The notes beneath the pieces were generated by a model, which worked only from the letters and a program-made list of their open reading frames with translations, did not search any database and was not told the origin of the DNA. A DNA stretch of 64,000 nt from JAEUJZ01 sp964460115 (lineage in GTDB: Bacteria; Myxococcota_A; Polyangia; Palsa-1104; JAEUJZ01). Below are positions 34,997 through 43,145 of this stretch, piece by piece. How positions within the stretch are numbered: the stretch's first letter is position 1; each line of letters opens with the position of its first letter. The stretch is from contig CAYWPR010000015.1 in assembly GCA_964460115.1 (NCBI GenBank), positions 1 to 64,000 on the forward strand. Reading direction: 5' to 3'. The position numbers and the translations under genes were made by a program.

Positions 34997-37900
34997 GGGT
35001 CCTCCGCGGTTTAGCATCAGCGTCCAGACGTGGCCCAGTCGATCGCCGGCGCAAATTCGATCGCCGAGCGTCGCCACGCTTTCAAAGGGCGCCGTACCGT
35101 AGATGGTATCTAAACAGCGTCCGCTGCCCAGGTCCCAAATGCGAATCGTGTGATCGTTAGCCGTCGAGACCAGCCGCCGCCCATCGCTGGTCACGGCGCA
35201 ACTGGTCACTCCGGCGGCGTGGCCGTGCAAAGTGGCGCGTTCCTCGCCGGTATGCACGTCCCACACTTTCAGTGTTCGGTCTTCGGAGCCCGAAACGACG
35301 GTGTCGCCATTTGGCAAAGCCACGCAAACGGTTACAAAATCGATGTGCCCGCGCAGCACTTGTACTTCATGGGCCTTTTTTAGGTTCCAAATTCGCAAGG
35401 TATTGTCGCGCGCTCCCGAGATCACGCAGTCTCCGTCGGGTAGCACGGCCACACAAGAAATCTGTCCGGTATGGCCGCTAAGTACTTGCAATTCGCTGCC
35501 CGTCGCCAAATCCCAGATGCGCAGCGTGCGATCCCAAGACCCCGAAATTGCCCGCCGGCCATCGGGAAATACCGCGCAACTGGTGACAAACCATTCATGG
35601 CCAACAAGGCTTGTCACCGTGGTGCCGGTCTTCAAATCCCAAACGCGCAAAGTGCGATCCCACGAGCCCGAGATCGCCCGTCGCCCATCTGGCAACACCG
35701 CGCAACTTGTGATGATGTCGCTGTGTCCGTGAAACGTCAAAAGCGCCGCGCCCGAGCGCAAATCCCAAAGCTTCAGCGTGCGATCGGCGGCGCAAGTCAA
35801 AAGCTGCTCTTGTCCGGACAAAAGCACGCAGGCGCTGACCGCGGCAGTATGCCCGTGCAAGTCGTGCAAATCGTGCGCTGCCGCCAAATCCCAAATGCGC
35901 AGCGTATAGTCATCCGAACCTGAAACTACGGATCGTCCGTCGGGCAGTGCCGCGCAAGTATTCACCCAGGCCGAGTGTCCCGAAAACGTGGCAAGCGTTT
36001 CCCCGCTTTGCAGATCCCAAACTCGCAGCGTCTTGTCTTTGGCCGTCGAGACCATGCGCAAACCATCGGGCAAAACCGCGCAAGCGGTGACGCCGGCGCT
36101 GTGGCCGTGAAACGCCAGAAGTTCGCTGCCCGACGTCAAATCCCACAGCCGCAGGGTGTGATCTTCAGAGCCCGAGACGGCGCGTAGCCCGCCGGGAAGC
36201 ACGGCGATGGCGCGCACCCCGGCGGCATGTCCAGCGAGCGTGGCCAATTCCTGACCGCTGCTGAGATCCCATAATTTAATGGTGCGATCCCACGAGCCGG
36301 AAATCACCCGCTCACCACCGTTAAGCACGGCGCAGGCGGTGACCCAGGACATATGTCCTTTGAGGCTCAAAAGCGTCTGACCGCTTTTCCAATCCCAAAT
36401 GCGCAATGTCTTGTCGCGCGCGCCCGAAATAATCCGCTCACCGTCTGGAAATACCGCACAAGCGGTGACTTCGGCGGTATGCCCTTTCAAGGTCTGTTCA
36501 AGCTGGCCGCTGTAGAGATCCCAAATTTTGAGGGTATTGTCCGCCGAGCAGGACAAGAGGCGGCGATTGTCGGGCAAAAGCGCGCAGGCGGTGACTTCGG
36601 CGGTATGCCCTTTCAAGGTCAGCAGGCAATGTCCGGTGGCCAGATCCCAGACCTTCAGCGTTTTGTCCCAGGATGCCGAAATGAGCAGACGGCCGTCATT
36701 GCTGACTGCGCAGCCGTAGACCGAGCTGGCGTGGCCCTGCAGCGTGCGTTCGTGAAAACCGAGGCCCCGCTGCAAACGATGATCCGGAACTCCCTGAGGC
36801 ATCGACAGCGCTCGGCCGATTCGCGCCCCGGGCCAGCCCATGCAGCGCAAACGATTGTAAAGCAGCGCCGGCAAAGCCTCTGGATCGCGATGCAGCCAGT
36901 GCGCTTCTTCACGCACCGCGCGCTGCATGTCGCGCCATTCTTTGCGTCGCACCGGATCGGGACAGCGAGCAGCGGCTTGCGCAAAATCATGTTCGAGCGC
37001 CCGTGTGCCGGCGACTCGAACCTTGAAGATCAAAAAGCCGACATTGGCGCTTAGTTTTTCGACTCCGGGCCAATCTCCGGCTTCGACGCGGTGATGAATG
37101 CCGTAACGCAGGGCGTAGCTACGACGAAATTCCGCGTACAGGCGGTTCTTTTCCGCGCGATTTTGCGGCCAAGGCGCCAAATATTGCACCAATCGGCGAT
37201 GCAGCCGGCGCAGCTCGTGGGCGCCGATGCGCGCCATCAGCACCTCGCGGCAGGAATCATGCACGATGCGATAGCCCGGACCGTCAAATTGGTCATCATT
37301 TTCGACGACGGTAAGAAACGGAAGGCAGGCCGAAAGCAGCCGCGGCGGCAGCTCGGCAACTTCGCACAGCTCGGCCAAAAGACTTAGCGGCAGCGCCTCA
37401 CGCACGGCACAAAGCAGGCCAAGCGCCGTGCGCCAAACCGGTCGAGGATCTCGATCGGCTTCGCTATCTGCTCCGTCCCAAAGCGGCTGGCAAAGAAATT
37501 CCAGCATGCCCCAAAGTCCAAAGGGCACAGGCTCGCCAAAGCGTTCTTCGCGCTCCGCAAAGGATTGCCGGTCCAGCACTTGGCACAAAAGCGCCGCGTG
37601 CAAGAGGTTTCCCTCGGCCGCGCGCGCTGCCGTTTGTTGATATTCAATCGGCAGGCCGAGCCGCGGCCCATGATGGGCCCAAAATGCGCGCACGCCTCGG
37701 CTGCCAAGTGCTCGATCCAAATCAATGCGCTTTACGACGCGCTCGGCGAAAAAAGCTTCATACGGATGGCCAGAGCGAATCGAGGCAATCAGAAAAACTC
37801 CCGGCGGCAGGGCCAGCGGCAAAAAGCGGCTTAGCGGATTGTCGCGGCCATCGGCAGCCACCTCGTCCAGGCCATCGACGATCAGGATCAGGCGGCGGCG

Positions 37901-38356
37901 ATCGGGAATCAGATGACGGTTGGAGACGCGCAGCAGCAGCTCAAGAAGGCGCCGATCTGGACGTGCGTCGGGATTGCCGGTGGCCGGATACAAGGCTTCA
38001 ATCTGCGCGACCAAAGTAGCCTGTGCCGCGTAGGGCTGATCCCAGTCGGCATGGCCGCGGCGCAGAAAATGATGCGGCGGCGCGCTTTGCCCATCTCCAA
38101 GGCGCGTGACCAGGTGCGAAAGCAGCGCACTTTTGCCGGCGCCCGGGCTGCCTGTGATAAGCAGCCAGCCTCGTCCCCCGGCATTTTCCAGCCATTCATC
38201 GATCGATGCGAGCAGCTCTTCACAGCCCAAAAGCGGACCGTGATGCTGGCGCTCAGACGCAAAACTAGCGAGCGGCACCGCCGGCGTACAGCGCGAATCG
38301 GGCTGCGGCGGCGCCGGCAGCCTGAATGTGTCATGAGGCGGCCGACCTATGGACAT
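34994..38356 (-). CDS. STAND-type P-loop ATPase with fourteen WD40 repeats
   Basis: 1120 residues. A short variable N-terminus is followed by a NACHT/AAA-like ATPase: Walker A GSPGAGKS (69-76) and Walker B LILIVDGLDE (156-165), then a helical region to about 535. Thirteen clear WD40 units and a degenerate fourteenth fill the C-terminus, each opening with GH and closing with [IVL]WDL; fourteen blades fit two seven-bladed propellers. STAND proteins use ATP-driven oligomerisation on ligand recognition, and some are antiviral or cell-death sensors. No fused effector domain is visible. A one-span membrane protein is encoded two bases upstream. Very similar blades suggest recent duplication. Confidence 0.92.
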   Translation of the reverse strand: MSIGRPPHDTFRLPAPPQPDSRCTPAVPLASFASERQHHGPLLGCEELLASIDEWLENAGGRGWLLITGSPGAGKSALLSHLVTRLGDGQSAPPHHFLRRGHADWDQPYAAQATLVAQIEALYPATGNPDARPDRRLLELLLRVSNRHLIPDRRRLILIVDGLDEVAADGRDNPLSRFLPLALPPGVFLIASIRSGHPYEAFFAERVVKRIDLDRALGSRGVRAFWAHHGPRLGLPIEYQQTAARAAEGNLLHAALLCQVLDRQSFAEREERFGEPVPFGLWGMLEFLCQPLWDGADSEADRDPRPVWRTALGLLCAVREALPLSLLAELCEVAELPPRLLSACLPFLTVVENDDQFDGPGYRIVHDSCREVLMARIGAHELRRLHRRLVQYLAPWPQNRAEKNRLYAEFRRSYALRYGIHHRVEAGDWPGVEKLSANVGFLIFKVRVAGTRALEHDFAQAAARCPDPVRRKEWRDMQRAVREEAHWLHRDPEALPALLYNRLRCMGWPGARIGRALSMPQGVPDHRLQRGLGFHERTLQGHASSVYGCAVSNDGRLLISASWDKTLKVWDLATGHCLLTLKGHTAEVTACALLPDNRRLLSCSADNTLKIWDLYSGQLEQTLKGHTAEVTACAVFPDGERIISGARDKTLRIWDWKSGQTLLSLKGHMSWVTACAVLNGGERVISGSWDRTIKLWDLSSGQELATLAGHAAGVRAIAVLPGGLRAVSGSEDHTLRLWDLTSGSELLAFHGHSAGVTACAVLPDGLRMVSTAKDKTLRVWDLQSGETLATFSGHSAWVNTCAALPDGRSVVSGSDDYTLRIWDLAAAHDLHDLHGHTAAVSACVLLSGQEQLLTCAADRTLKLWDLRSGAALLTFHGHSDIITSCAVLPDGRRAISGSWDRTLRVWDLKTGTTVTSLVGHEWFVTSCAVFPDGRRAISGSWDRTLRIWDLATGSELQVLSGHTGQISCVAVLPDGDCVISGARDNTLRIWNLKKAHEVQVLRGHIDFVTVCVALPNGDTVVSGSEDRTLKVWDVHTGEERATLHGHAAGVTSCAVTSDGRRLVSTANDHTIRIWDLGSGRCLDTIYGTAPFESVATLGDRICAGDRLGHVWTLMLNRGGP
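36462..36620. repeat. Direct 33-base repeat between adjacent WD40 blades
   Basis: Bases 36462-36494 and 36588-36620 are identical over 33 bases and are 126 bases (42 codons, one blade) apart. They encode TLKGHTAEVTA in blades 2 and 3. Identity including synonymous positions points to recent blade duplication or gene conversion. Confidence 0.8.
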
Positions 38357-38358
38357 AC

Positions 38359-38556
38359 CTAGGACCTTGGCCGACGACGGATCTGCCAGCGCAGCAGCAG
38401 TCCAAGTAGCGGCGTAAGAAACGTGACGATGGCCATGCCAAAAAGCAAAAATGTAACATCCACACCGAGCGAACTCGAGTTGGGATTATACCCCCACTTG
38501 ACCGCCAGAATTTTTCCGCGCCCCGCGGTGCGGTTTAAATATTTAAAAGCGGACAT
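38359..38556 (-). CDS. Small single-span membrane protein upstream of the STAND ATPase
   Basis: 65 residues. A basic N-terminus is followed by NPNSSSLGVDV, one strong membrane segment (about 35-55, FLLFGMAIVTFLTPLLGLLL) and a very basic tail (RWQIRRRPRS). Its stop is two bases from the start of the STAND/WD40 gene, on the same strand, so co-transcription is nearly certain if it is real. No family was recognised. It may be a membrane partner or effector for the ATPase, or an unrelated miniprotein. The hydrophobic-basic pattern and position support it; size makes it uncertain. Confidence 0.6.
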   Translation of the reverse strand: MSAFKYLNRTAGRGKILAVKWGYNPNSSSLGVDVTFLLFGMAIVTFLTPLLGLLLRWQIRRRPRS

Positions 38557-38580
38557 AAGGCTCGCGGCGCGAAAAAGGCG

Positions 38581-39591
38581 CTAGTGCGCGCCCTTCTTCT
38601 TTCGATATTCGGCAACCGTCGCCAGCACCTCATCAAAAGTCTCGGCAGGGACGACTTTGCCGCGAATCGAGCCGCGCACGGCCTTGACCGCATCATGCCA
38701 GGCCTGCTCATCGGTCACGTGAACCACTTCAACGCCCAAGCTTTTCAGCTTTTCAAGCGACTGATCCTCCATTTGCCGAGCGGTTTCAGTCCCTTTGATT
38801 CCCAGATCGACAAAAACCTTCTTGAGCGGTTCATGCATTTCCGGCGGAATCTTGTCCCAAACTTTCTTATCGATGACCGTGGCGCCGGTCAGCGTCGAAT
38901 AGGGCAGATCCATCATGTACTTGGCTTTGCTATAGACGCGCAGATTTAGAACCAGGGTCCGCGTGTAGACCACGGTATCGATGATTTTGGTCTGCAGCGA
39001 AGTAAACATATCGATGGCGCTTAGGACCACGGGCGAAAAGCCACCGGCCACCCAGGCGTCTTTGCTGTCGGGATCGCCGCTCCAGCAAAAAAGCTTGGCC
39101 TGGCGCATTTCGGGAAGCGTTGGCCGCGGCTGGTTGGAAAAAAAGTAGGTAAAGCCGATTTCGCTCCAGGCCAGAACGCTGAAGCCCTTGTCGGCCATCG
39201 CTTTGTCCAGCTTGGGGGCCATTTTCTGCAGCAGGTAATCGCGCTCTTCGTAGTTTTTTACGATAAGCGGCATATCAATCGCCTGCGCCTCTTTGGCGAT
39301 CTGGTGCAGGCCGATGGTCGATAGCCCGGCCGCCTGAAGCTGACCGATGCGCATTTTTTGCACCATGTCGCCTTCATCGCCCATGGTGCCGCCGGCAAAG
39401 ATGCGCAGTTCGACACGGCCACCGCTGATCTCGCGCCATTTGTTGGCGGCTTCTTTCAGATTGATGTGCCAGGGCGAGCCAAGCGGTGCGCTGGTCCCGA
39501 GTTTGACCACGATTTTATCGTCCGCCCCGGCGGGACTTGCGGGGAGAGACAAAAGCGCAGCAGCCAGCGAGATGATGAAAAAATTTCTCAT
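38581..39591 (-). CDS. TRAP transporter substrate-binding protein (DctP family)
   Basis: 336 residues. I use the ATG at 39591, which gives a clean signal peptide (MRNFFIISLAAALLSL... AGADD) and has AAGG six bases upstream; longer in-frame starts add 40 residues with no signal. The mature protein is a typical DctP/TAXI-type binder: VVKLGTSAPLGSPWH at the start, GGTMGDEGDMVQKMRIGQLQ, and the family region around ETARQMEDQSLEKL. It should capture a small carboxylate-type ligand in the periplasm and hand it to the DctQM permease encoded divergently at 40956. A TatT gene lies between them on the same strand, upstream. Confidence 0.9.
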   Translation of the reverse strand: MRNFFIISLAAALLSLPASPAGADDKIVVKLGTSAPLGSPWHINLKEAANKWREISGGRVELRIFAGGTMGDEGDMVQKMRIGQLQAAGLSTIGLHQIAKEAQAIDMPLIVKNYEERDYLLQKMAPKLDKAMADKGFSVLAWSEIGFTYFFSNQPRPTLPEMRQAKLFCWSGDPDSKDAWVAGGFSPVVLSAIDMFTSLQTKIIDTVVYTRTLVLNLRVYSKAKYMMDLPYSTLTGATVIDKKVWDKIPPEMHEPLKKVFVDLGIKGTETARQMEDQSLEKLKSLGVEVVHVTDEQAWHDAVKAVRGSIRGKVVPAETFDEVLATVAEYRKKKGAH

Positions 39592-39732
39592 GGTCATCCT
39601 TGTTCCGGCTTGGACCGGTGTTGATCTTTCAATTACAGCAAATCTTGCCTGTGTAGGGATACGACGACGCAGTTGAGCTATATATTTCATCGCAACTTCA
39701 ACCGCTTCCACCGGTCAATTTGAACTGCGTTT

Positions 39733-40668
39733 TCAGTCTGCGAACAGCTCATTGAGCTTGCTAAGCAACCAGCGCGCCCGTTCTCGCGCCACGATATTGG
39801 CCAAGCGCTGCTTTTTCCAGGCTGGATCGTCGACGTACACATCCGTGTCCACGACTTTTTTCAAGGCGGCGCTGAACTCGGCTTTTTTCTGCTGCTGGAC
39901 GAGCACGCCTTCGGCATAAGCAACCTGCGCGCCAAGCTTGCGGCCTTGGCTTAGCTCAAGCGCCCGCGCAAGGTGCTGACGCGCCCGCTCCGGACCGCCG
40001 CCTTGTTGTTCGCTGCGCGACGCGTCAAACGAGACATAAAACTCATGCAAGGCGCCTTCTTCATAGGTCTCATCCAAGACCAATGCCTGCGCCATGATCG
40101 CATCGATGACCGGCAGATCGCCAAACAAGTTGGGATCGTCACGGGCCGCACTGACCGCCAGGCCCCAACTGGCCGCGGCCCAGTACATATAAGGAAGATC
40201 CTCGCGGGTCATTTGCGAAAGCACGGTTTTCCACTGGTTGGAATCGGCGCTTTTGATTGCGACGGTAAATCCCGGATGTGCAAGCTCAAGTCCGCGCACC
40301 GCATAGTCGCGGGCGCGCAGATAAAGCCGCCGCGACCGCAGCCAAAGTGCCTGCGCCTGCGCGACGTTCTTGTCGGCCGCGCGATCGGCATCTTCATTGA
40401 CAAAGGCATAGGCGTACTGCGTAAACCCGGCAGCCAGCGCCAAGCGAATCGGACGATGGGTGGGCAGCGCTTCGGCAAGCTGCTCCATCGTCTTTAAACC
40501 AAAGGGCGCGGCACTGCGCACAAGTTCCGGATCGTCATCTGTGCCGTAGTTGCCCCCGGGTCCAGACAAGGCGTCGGCGGTCGAACGCAAAGCGATGGTG
40601 CGCAGGGAACAGCCGGCCGTTTCGCAAACCGCGATCGAAAGAAGAACCAATAATGAAACAACACGCAT
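39733..40668 (-). CDS. TatT-family lipoprotein (TRAP-T associated)
   Basis: 311 residues. The lipobox is ETAGC (Cys20). The mature protein is alpha-helical with TPR-like pairs, matching TatT, the TPR-containing partner of some TRAP binding proteins first characterised in Treponema pallidum (Tp0956 with Tp0957). Characteristic stretches include LPYMYWAAASWGLAVS and the conserved EGALHEFYVSFD. TatT is thought to form a trimer that delivers ligands, perhaps hydrophobic ones, to the binding protein. It is transcribed before dctP and away from the permease gene. Confidence 0.88.
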   Translation of the reverse strand: MRVVSLLVLLSIAVCETAGCSLRTIALRSTADALSGPGGNYGTDDDPELVRSAAPFGLKTMEQLAEALPTHRPIRLALAAGFTQYAYAFVNEDADRAADKNVAQAQALWLRSRRLYLRARDYAVRGLELAHPGFTVAIKSADSNQWKTVLSQMTREDLPYMYWAAASWGLAVSAARDDPNLFGDLPVIDAIMAQALVLDETYEEGALHEFYVSFDASRSEQQGGGPERARQHLARALELSQGRKLGAQVAYAEGVLVQQQKKAEFSAALKKVVDTDVYVDDPAWKKQRLANIVARERARWLLSKLNELFAD

Positions 40669-40934
40669 GCCGAAGTCCTATAAGTCCTCGAGTTTCTTGT
40701 CGGCTTTTGTCGGGATTTGTAGTTGTACCGAAGCGAGAAGCGGCGGCAGTCTAGCATGGGTTTGCCGCAATCATCGGCTTATCAATAATGCTCTGGACTG
40801 CATTGGATTGCCTTAGCATTGGCAGGCGCCAAACCAAAAACGCGCGCGCAGATGCCGCCCATTGCCAAAAAGGCCTGCGGCCATTGCCGTTTTCTGACAT
40901 TCAGCGACGTGAAACGCTTGTTCAGCCGGTTCTT

Positions 40935-40943
40935 TGGTATAGT
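40935..40943 (+). promoter_or_regulatory. Putative extended -10 (TGGTATAGT) for the TRAP permease gene
   Basis: TG-N-TATAGT ends 12 bases before ATG 40956, with TTGTTC upstream but at a short 14-base spacing. The leader would be only a few bases with no ribosome-binding site. It sits in the 287-base gap between the divergent TatT and permease genes, otherwise without a gene. Confidence 0.35.
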
Positions 40944-40955
40944 GCTCTCACCTAG

Positions 40956-43145
40956 ATGCCAGCCATCGAGCCTCCTGACCAGGCCAACTCGAAACCTCTT
41001 GCCGAAAACCTCGAAGACGACGACGAGGCTGCCGCGCAAAAGGTCGATGCGGTGATTGCCAAACCCGCGACAGCTTCGCTTTCCGGCGATCATGTCATGG
41101 GAACCGGGGAGGGTCCTCCTCCGGGAACTCGCTTTGAAGCGCTTCTGGTCAGCTTGATCGCCTTGGCCATGGTGCTATTGCCGGTCATCGGCAGCCTGCG
41201 CCGCATTGCCGACGCGCTGCATGAATCGACGCATCTGCGCTTTTTGACCCACGCCCTTGGCGGCGCGCTGGGCTTTTTGCTGCCCAAGGATGTTTCTTGG
41301 GCGGCGGTGTATGTGCAAAACGGCACTCTATGGATCGGCTTTCTCGGCGCCATTTTGGCCACTGTCGGCGGCAAACATCTGGGGCTCGCGACGACCAATT
41401 TTATGGCGCGTGGCCGGCTGCGCACCCTATTTGAGACCTTCAGCCATGTGGTCTTCATTGTGGTCGCCGTCATGTTGACTTATGCCAGCGCCCGCATGGT
41501 CGCCGCAGATCGCAACGGTGGCGACAATGACCTTTTGCCCGGCGGCATTCATCGCTGGGTCTTCGAGCTTCTGATTCCAATTGCCTTTGGCATCATGGCC
41601 GTGCGCGTGGTGTTGCGCGCAACCAATCCGCTGCTTTCGCTGTATGGGCCACACGGAGCTCCGCCGCCGGAGTTATTAAAGGCGGCGCCGCCCTTGACGC
41701 GCAAACAGCATCTGTTGCGGCTGGGCCTTTGCGCACTTGTGGGGCTTTTCGCGCTGCTGGCGTTTTACATCGGCTGGCGCTACGACAATTCGCCGGCGCT
41801 GCAGGCGTTCGGAGATCGCCTGGATCGAGAATCTTTGCGCCGCGTGGTGCGTATCGTTTCGCTGCTCGGCATGACGCTGGCCTTTTTGCTAGGCACGCCG
41901 GTGTTTGTGATCATGGCCGGTCTGGCCATGGGACTGCATTTTGCGGCAGGCAACCCCATCGCCTCGCTGCCCACAGAGACATATCGGCTGGTGGCCAATC
42001 CGTCGCTGCCGGCCATTCCGCTTTTGACCATCGCCGGATATGTGCTGGCTTCAGGAAATGCCTCGCATCGGCTGGTGCGCGCTTATAAAAGCGTGTTTGG
42101 TTGGATGCCGGGGGGACTTTCGGTGATGGTGGTTTTTGTTTGCGCGCTGTTCACCACCTTTACCGGTGCCTCGGGCGTGACCATTTTGGCGCTGGGCGGA
42201 CTCGTATTTCCGATGCTGGTTCGCGACAAATATCCCAAAAGCTTTGCGCTGGGGCTCGTCACCGCCGCGGGCAGTCTGGGGCTTTTGTTTCCACCAAGCT
42301 TGCCGGTCATCCTGTATTCGGTGGCAGCCAGCGCCCCGGGCTCTGCAGCGCCGGTCGGCGTCGAGCAGCTTTATATAGGGGGCCTCCTGCCGGGCCTGTT
42401 TTTGATTCTGCTCGTGTCGTTTTATGGAATCGAAAAGGGCGTACGCGCCAAGGCGCCGCGGCAACCGTTTCAGATGATCGAGGTACTTCGCGCCCTGTGG
42501 GCTGCGAAATGGGATCTGCTGCTGCCGGTTTTGGTCATGGCAGCCTTTGCCACCGGAGTGGCCACGGTCGTCGAAGCAGCGGCCATCGGTGCCGCCTATG
42601 CGCTGCTGGTGGAACTTTTCGTCTATCGCGATGTGCACCCCTTCTACGGGCTTCCCGGCGTGCTGGTTCATGCCGGAGCGCTCGTCGGTGCGGTGGTGGT
42701 GCTTTTAGGCGTAGCGCTTGGCCTGACCAATTATTTGGTCCTGGCCGAAGTTCCCATGCGGCTTGTCGATTGGGTGCAGACGCACATTCATTCGCAGTGG
42801 GTCTTTTTGCTGGTGCTAAACGTCATGCTGCTGGTCTTAGGCAGCGTGCTTGAGATCTATTCGGCCATCGTGGTGCTGGTGCCGCTGGTGGCGCCGCTGG
42901 GGGTGGCCTTTAATGTCCATCCGGTTCACCTGGGCGTCATCTTTTTGAGCAATCTAGAGCTTGGCTTTCTGTGTCCGCCGATGGGCCTAAACCTATTTCT
43001 ATCGGCGACGCGCTTTCACAAGCCGCTACCGGTGCTATACCGCAACGCCCTGCCCTTTTTGCTGATCATGTCGCTTGGCGTGCTGGTGATCACCTATGTT
43101 CCGTGGGCCACCCTCGGTCTTTTGCAACTGCTCGGCAAAAATTAG
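40956..43145 (+). CDS. TRAP transporter permease, DctQ-DctM fusion
   Basis: 729 residues. After about 50 hydrophilic residues, four membrane helices (about 60-215) form a DctQ-like small permease part. From about 265 to the end lies the large DctM permease with roughly twelve helices, including the typical PVFVIMAGLAMG, ASGVTILALGGLVFP, GSLGLLFPPSLPVILY and LGFLCPPMGLNLF motifs. Fused QM permeases are known in TRAP systems. Substrate entry is driven by a sodium or proton gradient and needs the DctP binder, here on the opposite strand beside TatT. The substrate is not predictable. It converges with gltX, whose end overlaps by four bases. Confidence 0.93.
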   Translation: MPAIEPPDQANSKPLAENLEDDDEAAAQKVDAVIAKPATASLSGDHVMGTGEGPPPGTRFEALLVSLIALAMVLLPVIGSLRRIADALHESTHLRFLTHALGGALGFLLPKDVSWAAVYVQNGTLWIGFLGAILATVGGKHLGLATTNFMARGRLRTLFETFSHVVFIVVAVMLTYASARMVAADRNGGDNDLLPGGIHRWVFELLIPIAFGIMAVRVVLRATNPLLSLYGPHGAPPPELLKAAPPLTRKQHLLRLGLCALVGLFALLAFYIGWRYDNSPALQAFGDRLDRESLRRVVRIVSLLGMTLAFLLGTPVFVIMAGLAMGLHFAAGNPIASLPTETYRLVANPSLPAIPLLTIAGYVLASGNASHRLVRAYKSVFGWMPGGLSVMVVFVCALFTTFTGASGVTILALGGLVFPMLVRDKYPKSFALGLVTAAGSLGLLFPPSLPVILYSVAASAPGSAAPVGVEQLYIGGLLPGLFLILLVSFYGIEKGVRAKAPRQPFQMIEVLRALWAAKWDLLLPVLVMAAFATGVATVVEAAAIGAAYALLVELFVYRDVHPFYGLPGVLVHAGALVGAVVVLLGVALGLTNYLVLAEVPMRLVDWVQTHIHSQWVFLLVLNVMLLVLGSVLEIYSAIVVLVPLVAPLGVAFNVHPVHLGVIFLSNLELGFLCPPMGLNLFLSATRFHKPLPVLYRNALPFLLIMSLGVLVITYVPWATLGLLQLLGKN

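Noticed and set aside
34515..35054. A longer version of the small lipoprotein starting at 35054
   Set aside because: The extra 63 codons run through the palindromic element and into the WD40 gene, and give an Arg/Ser-rich N-terminus in front of an internal lipoprotein signal.
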